Below, piece after piece: positions 12,431-22,819 of a stretch of DNA of 64,000 nt (the first letter of the stretch is position 1; each line of letters starts with the position of its first letter). The stretch is from positions 35,948,961 to 36,012,960 of the forward strand of contig CM046845.1 in assembly GCA_025618425.1 (NCBI GenBank), given 5' to 3'. The translations under genes and the position numbers were made by a program. The notes below the pieces were generated by a model. That model ran no database searches and was not told the origin of the DNA. It was given only the letters and a program-made list of their open reading frames with translations. This stretch comes from Heliocidaris tuberculata (lineage: Eukaryota; Echinodermata; Echinoidea; Camarodonta; Echinometridae).

Positions 12431-12760
12431 CAGGCCCCTGGGAATGTTTTTTTTTTTTACAGGGGTGCTGAGCACACAAATCTCCAAAAAATTCTGACAA
12501 GCAAAAAAAAAAAAAAAAAAAAAAAAAAAGGGTTATCAGATTTTTGGGGTCTAGTTTTCCTCCAAGATTCTCTCACAAGCAACAACAAAAAAAAAGGTTA
12601 TCAGATTTCTGGGGTTTAGTTTTCACATATATGTGTACACAAAAAAGTTGAGGGTGCTGCAACTTTTTATTTTTTCACAGGGGTGCTATGCCCCCTCCCC
12701 CTCACTCTAAAAAGTCAGGGGTGCTGCAGCACCCCCAGCACCCCCGGCTCCCGGGGTCTG
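12431..12760. mobile_element. hAT-like MITE with perfect 8-bp TSD
   Basis: Flanked by identical GGTATAGG at 12423-12430 and 12761-12768. The left end CAGGCCCCTGGGA and the right end (reverse complement) CAGACCCCGGGAG form inverted termini. The 330-bp body has two related blocks (around 12530-12580 and 12595-12625, sharing GGTTATCAGATTT and TAGTTTTC) and a long A run at 12504-12529. Exact TSD length and CAG termini support a non-autonomous hAT element. Confidence 0.85.
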
Positions 12761-12768
12761 GGTATAGG

Positions 12769-15217
12769 GATTAATTATAATTATGCAGCCTTACTAATGT
12801 ATGGGGAATGTTTCTCCGTGAGCCCTTCCTCAACATAAGGGGTATACATGCATAATAATTACCACCACATCATACACTAATTTCCTGCATTATACTGGGC
12901 CTGCAAAATATGAAGCAATCGTACCTGTTGTAAACCGCTATAGCCGGCCGGCTGCATGTTGATGTTGCCATTGTTGCTTTGTCATGCTCGTTGACGTTGG
13001 TTTATCTCACTTCTCAGCATCTACCCCTCAGAAAAAGTACCACCATTGCCAAACGTGCGTCCAACATAAATTAGTGGGTGAACAGTTTGGTGTTTGTATT
13101 CCACACAATTTGATATTGATGAAATGAAAGGAGCCCTAAAATACGATGATATATTGCTATCTACATAAATTATAGAACAAGACAGGTTATAGAGGAAAAC
13201 GCGCCAAATGTTGAAAAACGCGCCAAAGTCGGTGATAAGCTGTTTGTCATGCCCCGTGTATGTTTTGGCATGTTTTATGGATGCCAAGGGGGTAGCGGTC
13301 AGGGAAATCAAATGACCTTGTCTTAGTAATAACTGTAAGCACAGTTTCCACCAAGTTAGGGTATGCAATGGATATTTATACGCTAATGTCATTTTGACCC
13401 CCCCCCCCATGTTTTTTTTCTTCTTCACGAAAGAGTTGCTTGCATGGAGTATCCACATTCCCACTCCATACATCAAGAACAGGTGTGGAAAGTGGAAGAG
13501 GGAAAAATTGGAATTACTAGTTTTTAGCGTCAGCCGAGTTGACTTGTTTACTGATTCCATTTCTTTCACTCAAAGGTGGCTGTGTTTATCCTGAATAAGA
13601 TAAACGTTAGACTTGGATTTCACTGTCCTACGTTTTCATTTTATTTTCTTGTTTTCTTGGGGGTATAAAAGATTGTTGAAAAATATTTCATTGTGAGTGT
13701 ATAATTATGTAACATAAATTGAAGGTCTAAAGTTAAGAATACGAGAAGAAAAAAAAAACGAAAGCGAAAGGGAAATTGTCAGCAATGGAGCTGCAACAGG
13801 TTACACCTCTTCCACCTCCCTGGTTACACCGTAGTCGCGACGTCCACACAGAAAAACAACACAGGACACAAATTTCTTGCAGACCATGATTTTATTTTTT
13901 TCATGTAAGACTTGTATTCAAATAACCCGGGGGTTATTATTCATCGTGCTTCACTGTAGTGCAAGTTATCTAATTCCCAATTTTCCATGTGCCTATTGTA
14001 TCGTAGAAATGATAGGCTCGTTATCATGGTTATGAGGCTCAAAATATATTATGCTTCTCAAGCAACGCGGCGCTACCCTTTCGAGTCGCTGAAATGATTT
14101 AATATTGTTTTGAAATCCCTCGACACAGTATCTTAATTCACAAAAAACACCCTGAACACTGTTGTAAGATTTTAAATGTGCATGCATGTCTAAGTATATA
14201 TTAAACAGCACTAATTAGTTTAATAATAATAGAAATGTTTTATTGATTTTTAAAACGATACGAAGTATACCAGAACAAAAATAACACGATAGTGATAAAA
14301 TTAATATAATCAAATACAAAGAATTAACCCCCCCCCCCAAAAAAAAAACCCCGCAATGTTTGCGAATGCATAATCACATCTCTATGGATGGAATCCACTT
14401 TGCATACATTAGTTGTTGTTATGTTGGGCAAACATCATTTAAGTCACGTGTGCAAGCATAGCCGCTCAATATCCATTAAACTGTTGCTAAGATAAGCTAC
14501 CCCAGGCGAATCGAGAGTCTGGAAATGTAGGCTTATGAAAATAATGAAATCGTCTAATAAGGGGAAGATGTGGAAGGGGTTCATTTAGTTTTATTTGCAA
14601 ATTCATTAAATTAGATCAATTTCTTTCCTTCTAACTCTCAAGTCTTATTTCTCTTCCTCGTTTCTTTTTCTCTACCTTCTTTAGTGTGTGGATTGGGGGG
14701 GGGGGGGGGATAGAGCCAGGGACTGGAGGGTATGGTACTGGAATATGTGAATATATTATGTTGTATCAAAAAACCTGCATGGAATAAGTGCATGGGGTCA
14801 TGACCTCCATGTCCTTGCATGGATAGGGCGAAGCACGTAATCATGCAGCATTTCCCTGGTATGTGGAAGCGTGTGCAATGAGGTATACGATGCCTGCTTG
14901 CCTCCTTTGTACCTCCTTGGTTCCTTGGTTCTAGTAAAAGGCATAGATGAAAACCATTTGCCTGTGTATTTTAAAGGGCTCACTCAACTATTTAAGTGTT
15001 ACCATCGTAGCATGGCTAGTGTAGCATCATCTGTATACCAAATTAATTTACCTAACGGCTGCTATTGAATGGTGAGAGTAGAAGTACAATGTAGTACAGG
15101 CTGATGAGCCAGTGCTTGTCACATCGAATTCATAAAAGGGTGAAGCTCTCAACCTTATAATGTTATTAACATCATGTTATCATTGCCATTATCATTGTTA
15201 TTATTATTACTCTCATT
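12769..15217. other. Intergenic DNA, no supported gene
   Basis: Contains homopolymer tracts at 13397-13408, 14329-14348 and 14695-14710. The longest ORF is 182 codons on the minus strand (13021-13569), but it includes low-complexity K/G runs and resembles no family I know, so I do not call it. TCATTATTATC-type low complexity at 15170-15215 runs into the repeat array. Confidence 0.5.
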
Positions 15218-15430
15218 AGGTGGTCTGTGAACAGACCACCTATTAATTTCGTCAGAATTTTCTTTATTATTAGGTGGTCTGTGAACAGACCACCTATTAA
15301 TTTCGTCAGAATTTTCTTATTATTAGGTGGTCTGTCGAACAGACCACCTATTAATTTCGTCAGAATTTTCTTTATTAGGTGGTCTGTCGAAGACAGAACA
15401 CCTCTTAATTTCGTCAGAATTTTCTTTATT
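15218..15430 (+). repeat. Four tandem copies of the element 5' terminus
   Basis: The 5' end (AGGTGGTCTG hairpin, then TTAATTTCGTCAGAATTTTC) is repeated at 15218, 15272, 15325 and 15377, spaced 54, 53 and 52 bases. The first three contain an AGGTGGTCTG...CAGACCACCT hairpin. Only the fourth leads into a full element. Confidence 0.9.
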
Positions 15431-15561
15431 TTTATTATTTATTTGTCTTTTATTTTTCCACCACTTTCTTGTTACCATGATTCCACAAAATCTGCTCAGT
15501 CAATTTTCTTCACATTTTCGTCAGTCATCAGGTCATATATGATCAAGCTCGGGCATCTTTT

Positions 15562-15607
15562 TCAAGGTCATCAGGTCATCATGACGTCATCCAGGCGCCA
15601 TTTTGTG
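15562..15607 (+). promoter_or_regulatory. Recurring cassette: AGGTCA half-sites, CRE, YY1-like site
   Basis: Type specimen of a cassette found in every A module and, in altered form, every B unit. It has TCAAGGTCA, two bases, AGGTCA (a DR2 spacing of nuclear-receptor half-sites), then the CRE palindrome TGACGTCA, then GGCGCCATTTTG, which fits a YY1-type core. Other A copies: 17752-17797, the equivalent position in A3 and A6, and A7 near 37690-37735. In B the first half-site reads AGCTCA. Regulatory activity is an inference from motifs only. Confidence 0.45.
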
Positions 15608-16655
15608 AAATCACATTATCGATCATATCTTCATAACGAGTCATCAAAAATGATCCATATTTAATACACATAAACTTCAGGTCAAGGGTCAACATAAAAT
15701 GTCATCAAAATCCGCGCGCGCATCATGACGCGCACGTACGCGCGCGTTAAAATTTAGAATTGCTCAAAATCACTTTTTAATCAAAGGACAGTACGGTTCA
15801 GGACATTCTAGCATTTCAAAATTTTCCGTCCGTGCGCGTCCGCGCGCGCGTTATGCACGCGCGCAGCGCATACAGAAAGTAAAAACGTCGTTTTTTTGCA
15901 TGGTTTGTATTCCTTACACTATTCTTGACAATTTCCAACTATTTACAGTCATTCTCGACCTTCCATAAAGCCACACGCGCGCGTCAAACTTTCAAATTCG
16001 TGCGCGCGTCAATGGGCAATATAATGTAAAAAGTGCTAAAAACATGCCTATCTAGAATAAGCCATATCTCGTCAGAATGAACCGGTACCCCCATTTTTTT
16101 TACATTTTCTGAAAGCCTATGAGTTGCAGATGTCGATTCATGCAAAATTTTGGCCGATCGGATTTTGTGACGTCATCATATTTGCCTATGAACTCAAAAA
16201 TTCAATTTTGAAAAAATTATATCATAATTTTTGTATTAGTTTGACAATATTTCAGTAATAGATTGTCGATTTTCTTCCAAATTTTGATATGTTATAGCTG
16301 AGACAATTCTCTACAAGATCAGTCACCACGATTTTTCATTTTGACAAAGGCATCATGGCGTATTTTTGCGATTAAAGGAGGTATGTCAATTTTTCTCATT
16401 TTGCGTGCATTCTCTATGGGACATGACTTTTTCTCAAATCTTGATTCTACATTCGCGTCTTCTTTGAGCAGTATCTCTGTTATTTCTGCTCGATTTTCTC
16501 CCAAATTTTGGTATGTTATAGCTGAGACTATAAGCTTTTACAAGTGTGCCCTCCAATTTTTGATCAGATGTCGGGATCATGCCCTTTTTTTAACTACAAA
16601 ATGTCATTTGAGAATCCCGTTTTTCGTCTACGTGTTATCTCTATTGGAAATATTT

Positions 16656-16716
16656 TGGTCCATTGGTAAAGCACTTGCCTCCCATTCCGGCGACCCAGGT
16701 TCGACTCCCGGTGGGT

Positions 16717-16719
<3 letters not shown>
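16656..16719 (+). pseudogene. tRNA-Gly(CCC)-like pol III module, copy 1
   Basis: A-box-like TGGTCCATTGG at the start and a perfect B box GGTTCGACTCC, with GCCTCCCA resembling the tRNA-Gly(CCC) anticodon region. The T stem is nearly intact, but no acceptor stem forms with the 5' flank, so it is not a functional tRNA. A T run of about 30 bases follows and would terminate pol III. Confidence 0.65.
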
Positions 16720-16753
<34 letters not shown>

Positions 16754-17569
16754 CTTTCATTCTACCATCTTCTTCGACTATTATAACATATACCATCACA
16801 AACAATGTAAAAAAAACTGCCTAATTTTGCGTGTTATGTCTATTGAAAGTAGTGTGCAGTAGTTTGTGTAGAATCTCATTCCCTGTCGTGTATTAAAGCT
16901 AAGGGGATAATCTTCCACATGTCCTGCAATATCAAATCGTCCAGTTCGTTATCCGATTTCTCCAAATCGGCTCAGTCAATTTTCTTCATATTTTCGTCAG
17001 TCATCAGTCGTAATAAGGTCAAGTTCCCACATCTTTTCCAAGGTCATCAGGTTATTGTGACGCAATCCAGGCGCCATTTTGTGAAAAATCAACTTATGGT
17101 CATATGTTCATAACGAAATGTCATTTCTCTTTCATATTTGGCATGGTTAAGGTCACTGTCATTCCAGTCAAGGTCATTTCGTTAAACGCGCGCGTACGCG
17201 TACGTCCGCGCGTCCGTGCACGCGCAAAATTTAGAAATGATCCAAATCGTCCCAAATTCATTTTGCAAACGTTTCATGCCATTTCAAGCACTTTTCGAAA
17301 AATCGCCCATAAAACTGAACCTGTAGGGGCGCTATGCCACTTAGGTTATCGTGGTTATTGTCATCATTATTGTCATTATGATCATCATTATCAATATATC
17401 ATTATCGTCATTGTCATCACTTATATGACCATATCTTATGATCATTGTCGTCAACATTATGATTATAATCTTGCAGAAATATTATCACACCTGACAAAGC
17501 ACTTTGCCACAGTGAAAGACACACCACCTAATTCGTCTTCAGTGACGAATTAAATTTCTAGTTATTATT

Positions 17570-18916
17570 AGGTGGTCTGTCGAAGACGGAACACCTCTTA
17601 ATTTCGTCAGAATTTTCTTTATTTTTCTTTATTTGTCTTTTATTTTTCCACCACTTTCTTGTTACCATGATTCCACAAAATCTGCTCAGTCAATTTTCTT
17701 CACATTTTCGTCAGTCATCAGGTCATATATGATCAAGCTCGGGCATCTTTTTCAAGGTCATCAGGTCATCGTGACGTCATCCAGGCGCCATTTTGTGAAA
17801 TCACATTATCGATCATATCTTCATAACAAGTCATCAAAAATGATCCATATTCAATACACATAAACTTCAGGTCAAGGGTCAACATAAAATGTCATCAAAA
17901 TCCGAGCGCGCATCATGACGCGCACGTACGCGCGCGTTAAAATTTAGAATTGCTCAAAATCACTTTTTAATCAAAGGAGAGTACGGTTCAGGACATTTTA
18001 AGCATTTCAAAATTTTCCGTCCGTGCGCGTCCGCGCGCGCGATATGCGCGTGCGCAGCGCGTATAGAACGTATAAAACAAAAAACACCGTTTTTTTTGGG
18101 TAGTTTGTATTCCTGACACTATTCTTGACAATTTCCAACTATTTACAGTCATTCTCGACCTTCCATAATGCCACACGCGCCCGTCAAACTTTCAAATTCG
18201 TGCGCGCGTCAATGGGCAATATAATGTAAAAAGTGGTAAAAACATGCCTATCTAGAATCCACCATAGCTCGTCAGAATGAACCGGTACCCCAAATTTTAT
18301 TAAATATTCTGAAAGCCTATGAGTTGTAGATTTGGATTTCATGCAAAATTTTGGCCGATCGGATTTTGTGACGTCATCATATTTGCCTATGAACGCAAAA
18401 ATTCAATTTTGAAAAAATGACGTCATATTTTTTTGTATTCATTTGACAATATTCAGTAATAGGTTGTCGATTTTCTTCCAAATTTTGATATGTTGTAGGT
18501 GAGACAATTCTCTACAAGATCAGTCATCACAATTTTTCATTTTGACAAAGGCATCATGGCGTATTTTTGCGATTAAAGGAGGTATGTCAATTTTTCTCAT
18601 TTTGCGTGTATTCTCTATGGACATGACTTTTTCTCAAATCTTGATTCTACATTCCCGTCTTCTTTAAGCAGTATCTCTGTTATTTCTGCTCGATTTTCTC
18701 CCAAATTTTGGTATGTTATAGCTGAGACTATAAGCTTTTACAAGTGTGCCCTCCAATTTTTGATCAGATGTCGGGATCATGCCCTTTTTTTAACTACAAA
18801 ATGTCATTTGAGAATCCCGTTTTTAGTCTACGTGTTATCTCTATTGGAAATATTTTGGTCCATTGGTAAAGCACTTGCCTCCCATTCCGGCGACCCAGGT
18901 TCGACTCCCGGTGGGT

Positions 18917-18954
<38 letters not shown>

Positions 18955-19757
18955 CTTTCATTCTACCATCTTCTTCGACTATTATAACGTACACCATCAC
19001 AAACAATGTAAAAAACTGCCTAATTTTGCGTGTTATGTCTATTGAAAGTAGTGTGCAGTAGTTTGTGTAGAATCTCATTCCCTGTCGTGTATTAAAGCTA
19101 AGGGGATAATCTTCCACATGTCCTGCAATATCAAATCGTCCAGTTCGTTATCCCGATTTCTCAAATCGGCTCAGTCAATTTTCTTCATATTTTCGTCAGT
19201 CATCAGTCCTAATAAGGTCAAGTTCCCACATCTTTTTCAAGGTCATCAGGTTATTGTGACGTCATCCAGGCGCCATTTTGTGAAAATCAACTTATGGTCA
19301 TATGTTCATAACGAAATGTCATTTCTCTTTCATATTTGGCATGGTTTAAGGTCACTGTCATTCCAGTCAAGGTCATTTCGATAAACGCGCGCGTACGCGT
19401 ATGTCCGCGCGTCCGTGCGCGCGCAAAATTTAGAAATGATCCAAATCCTCCCAAATTCATTTTGCAAACGTTTCATGCCATTTCAAGCACTTTTCGAAAA
19501 ATCGCCCAAAAAATTGAACCTGTAGGAGCGCTATGCCACTTAGGTTATCGTGGTTATTGTCATTATTGTCATTATGATCATCATTATCAATATATCGTTA
19601 TCGTCATTGTCATCACTTATATGACCATATCTTATCATCATTGTCGTCAACATTATGATTATAATCTTGCAGAAATATTATCACACCTGACAAAGCAATT
19701 TGCCACAGTTCAAGACAGACCACCTAATTTGTCTTCAGTGACGAATTAAATTTCTAG
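17570..19757 (+). mobile_element. Rolling-circle element, type A, copy A2
   Basis: Same module order as A1 and very similar in sequence. Its 5' end lies 8 bases after the CTAG of A1. The M1 cassette is at 17752-17797 and the tRNA-like module at 18856-18919. It ends with a correct GACAGACCACCT, though the hairpin stem has one change (AATTTGTC). Confidence 0.75.
18856..18919 (+). pseudogene. tRNA-like pol III module, copy 2
   Basis: Identical to copy 1 in A and B boxes; followed by a long T run. Confidence 0.65.
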
Positions 19758-19758
19758 T

Positions 19759-20622
19759 AGGTTAATTTTACTTTTGTCAAAACGAGCTTTCCTTTTTCCA
19801 CCCACTTTTTGTTACCATGAAATCTCAAAATCGGCTGAGTCCAATTTCTTCAAATTTTCGTCAGTCATCAGCCCCTATAAGATCAAGCTCGGGCATCTTT
19901 TTCAAGCTCATCAGGTCATCGTGACGTCATGCAGGCGCCACTTTGTGAAAATCAACTCATGGTCATATCTTCCTAACGGAAAATCATTTCTCGATCATAT
20001 TTGGCATGATTAAAGCTTAAATCAATCCGGTCAATTTCAGAAAATTAGACGCGCGCGGACGTACGCGTCCGCGCGTCAGTGCGCCCGAAACAGTGAAAAA
20101 TGCCACCCCCGATAACTCCCAAACGAGGAGGTCAATCTTTCTCAATCTTCCCATAGTCATCACATCTGCACCAAATATCATGCACACAAAAAATCACATT
20201 CATACCTCAATTCGTTTTTTTTTAATAATTCATTTTTTCCTTTTTACCCCCCCCTCTTTTTTACGGGGGGCAATAACTCAAAAACGAAACCATGAATCTT
20301 TTTAAAATTCAGCACAGTAATGAGGACTGATAAGAAGAATTGACGGTGCAAATCTGAGGTTCATAACGACATTATGACGTAATCCAGGCTTCATTTAGTG
20401 ATTTTGGGGTGAAAAATACCCTGTTCGGACCTTGAACGGGGCCTCTAACTTCAGTTTGCGGGGTGCTAGAGACTTGGGACTTGATTCAGATGAAAGAGTA
20501 GAAAATTCTACACAAAAAAGTCTCGTATAGCTCAAACGTTTTAACGGTCGTTTTCAGGCCGAAAATGGCTTTCAAAGTTTAAATTGCCCATTTTGCCATA
20601 GACACACACGTTATAGGTATTA
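19759..20622 (+). repeat. 868-bp unit (B), single copy
   Basis: Starts AGGTTAATTTTACTTTTGTC and ends ACACACGTTATAGGTATT. Has the cassette with intact TGACGTCAT, a CG-alternating palindrome near 20050-20080 and a T-run/C-run stretch near 20213-20270. It keeps GGCGCCACTTTG, where most other B units have GGCACCACTTTG. Confidence 0.85.
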
Positions 20623-21910
20623 TTAGGTGGTCTGTCGAAGACGGAACACCTCTTAATTTCGTCAGAATTTTCTTTATTTTTCTTTATTTGTCTTTTATTT
20701 TTCCACCACTTTCTTGTTACCATGATTCCACAAAATCTGCTCAGTCAATTTTCTTCACATTTTCGTCAGTCATCAGGTCATATATGATCAAGCTCGGGCA
20801 TCTTTTTCAAGGTCATCAGGTCATCGTGACGTCATCCAGGCGCCATTTTGTGAAATCACATTATCGATCATATCTTCATAACAAGTCATCAAAAATGATC
20901 CATATTCAATACACATAAACTTCAGGTCAAGGGTCAACATAAAATGTCATCAAAATCCGAGCGCGCATCATGACGCGCACGTACGCGCGCGTTAAAATTT
21001 AGAATTGCTCAAAATCACTTTTTAATCAAAGGAGACAGTACGGTTCAGGACACATTTTAAGCATTTCAAAATTTTCCGTCCGTGCGCGTCCGCGCGCGCG
21101 ATATGCGCGTGCGCAGCGCGTATAGAACGTAAAAAAACGCCGTTTTTTTTGGGTAGTTTGTATTCCTGACACTATTCTTGACAATTTCCAACTATTTACA
21201 GTCATTCTCGACCTTCCATAATGCCACACGCGCCCGTCAAACTTTCAAATTCGTGCGCGCGTCAATGGGCAATATAATGTAAAAAGTGGTAAAAAACATG
21301 CCTATCTAGAATCCACCATAGCTCGTCAGAATGAACCGGTACCCCCAAATTTTATTAAATATTCTGAAAGCCTATGAGTTGTAGATTTGGATTCATGCAA
21401 AATTTTGGCCGATCGGATTTTGTGACGTCATCATATTTGCCTATGAACGCAAAAATTCAATTTTGAAAAAATGACGTCATATTTTTTTGTATTCATTTGA
21501 CAATATTTCAGTAATAGGTTGTCGATTTTCTTCCAAATTTTGATATGTTGTAGGTGAGACAATTCTCTACAAGATCAGTCATCACAATTTTTCATTTTGA
21601 CAAAGGCATCATGGCGTATTTTTGCGATTAAAGGAGGTATGTCAATTTTTTCTCATTTTGCGTGTATTCTCTATGGGACATGACTTTTTCTCAAATCTTG
21701 ATTCTACATTCCCGTCTTCTTTAAGCAGTATCTCTGTTATTTCTGCTCGATTTTCTCCCAAATTTTGGTATGTTATAGCTGAGACTATAAGCTTTTACAA
21801 GTGTGCCCTCCAATTTTTGATCAGATGTCGGGATCATGCCCTTTTTTTAACTACAAAATGTCATTTGAGAATCCCGTTTTTAGTCTACGTGTTATCTCTT
21901 GGAAATATTT

Positions 21911-21972
21911 TGGTCCATTGGTAAAGCACTTGCCTCCCATTTCCGGCGACCCAGGTTCGACTCCCGGTGGGT

Positions 21973-21975
<3 letters not shown>
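21911..21975 (+). pseudogene. tRNA-like pol III module, copy 3
   Basis: As copy 1 with one extra T in the anticodon-arm region (CCATTTCCGG); followed by a long T run. Confidence 0.65.
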
Positions 21976-22009
<34 letters not shown>

Positions 22010-22819
22010 CCTTTCATTCTACCATCTTCTTCGACTATTATAACGTACACCATCACAAACAATGTAAAAAACTGCCTAATTTTGCGTGTTATGTCTATTG
22101 AAAGTAGTGTGCAGTAGTTTGTGTAGAATCTCATTCCCTATCGTGTATTAAAGCTAAGGGGATAATCTTCCACATGTCCTGCAATATCAAATCGTCCAGT
22201 TCGTTGTCCCGATTTCTCCAAATCGGCTCAGTCAATTTTCTTCATATTTTCGTCAGTCATCAGTCGTAATAAGGTCAAGTTTCCCACATCTTTTTCAAGG
22301 TCATCAGGTTATTGTGACGCAATCCAGGCGCCATTTTGTGAAAATCAACTTATGGTCATATGTTCATAACGAAATGTCATTTCTCTTTCATATTTGGCAT
22401 GGTTAAGGTCACTGTCATTCCAGTCAAGGTCATTTCGTTAACGCGCGCGCGTACGCGTACGTCCGCGCGTCCGTGCACGCGCAAATTTAGAAATGATCCA
22501 AATCGTCCCAAATTCATTTTGCAAACGTTTCATGCCATTTCAAGCACTTTTCGAAAAATCGCCCATAAAACTGAACCTGTAGGGGCGCTATGCCACTTAG
22601 GTTATCGTGGTTATTGTCATCATTATTGTCATTATGATCATCATTATCAATATATCATTATCGTCATTGTCATCACTTATATGACCATATCTTATGATCA
22701 TTGTCGTCAACATTATGATTATAATCTTGCAGAAATATTATCACACCTGACAAAGCACTTTGCCACAGTGAAAGACAGACCACCTAATTCGTCTTCAGTG
22801 ACGAATTAAATTTCTAGTT

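Larger units (their letters stand above)
15377..17561 (+). mobile_element. Rolling-circle element, type A, copy A1
   Basis: The order within a type A unit is: 5' hairpin; cassette module M1 (15562-15607); CG-alternating tracts (15714-15750, 15829-15870); a conserved AT-rich stretch; a tRNA-like module (16656-16719) with a T run; a second cassette module M2 (about 16930-17230); a TCATT-rich low-complexity stretch (17350-17470); then the subterminal repeat, hairpin and CTAG. The subterminal motif here is altered to GACACACCACCT. M2 here reads TGACGCAAT rather than TGACGTCAT. ORFs within it (for example 16341-16862) are incidental. Confidence 0.75.
19759..22817 (+). mobile_element. Composite rolling-circle element: one 868-bp unit plus type A copy A3
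   Basis: It begins one base after the A2 CTAG with the type B 5' end AGGTTAATTTTACTTTTGTC. One B unit (19759-20622) is followed directly by A3 (20625-22817), which ends in the hairpin and CTAG. The tRNA-like module is at 21911-21975 with one extra T in the anticodon arm. Confidence 0.7.

Noticed and set aside
13021..13569. 182-codon minus-strand ORF
   Set aside because: No recognisable domain, low-complexity K/G run from a homopolymer, no splice or regulatory context; chance length in AT-rich DNA is possible.
16656..16719. Functional tRNA-Gly gene
   Set aside because: No acceptor stem pairs with the 3' GGGTCCA, and the D and anticodon stems are poor; only the internal promoter boxes are convincing.
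17104..17553. 149-codon ORF (and its copies at 19336, 22360 and 29069) in type A elements
   Set aside because: It crosses the CG tract and the TCATT low-complexity stretch, lacks recognisable motifs, and is broken or frame-shifted among copies.
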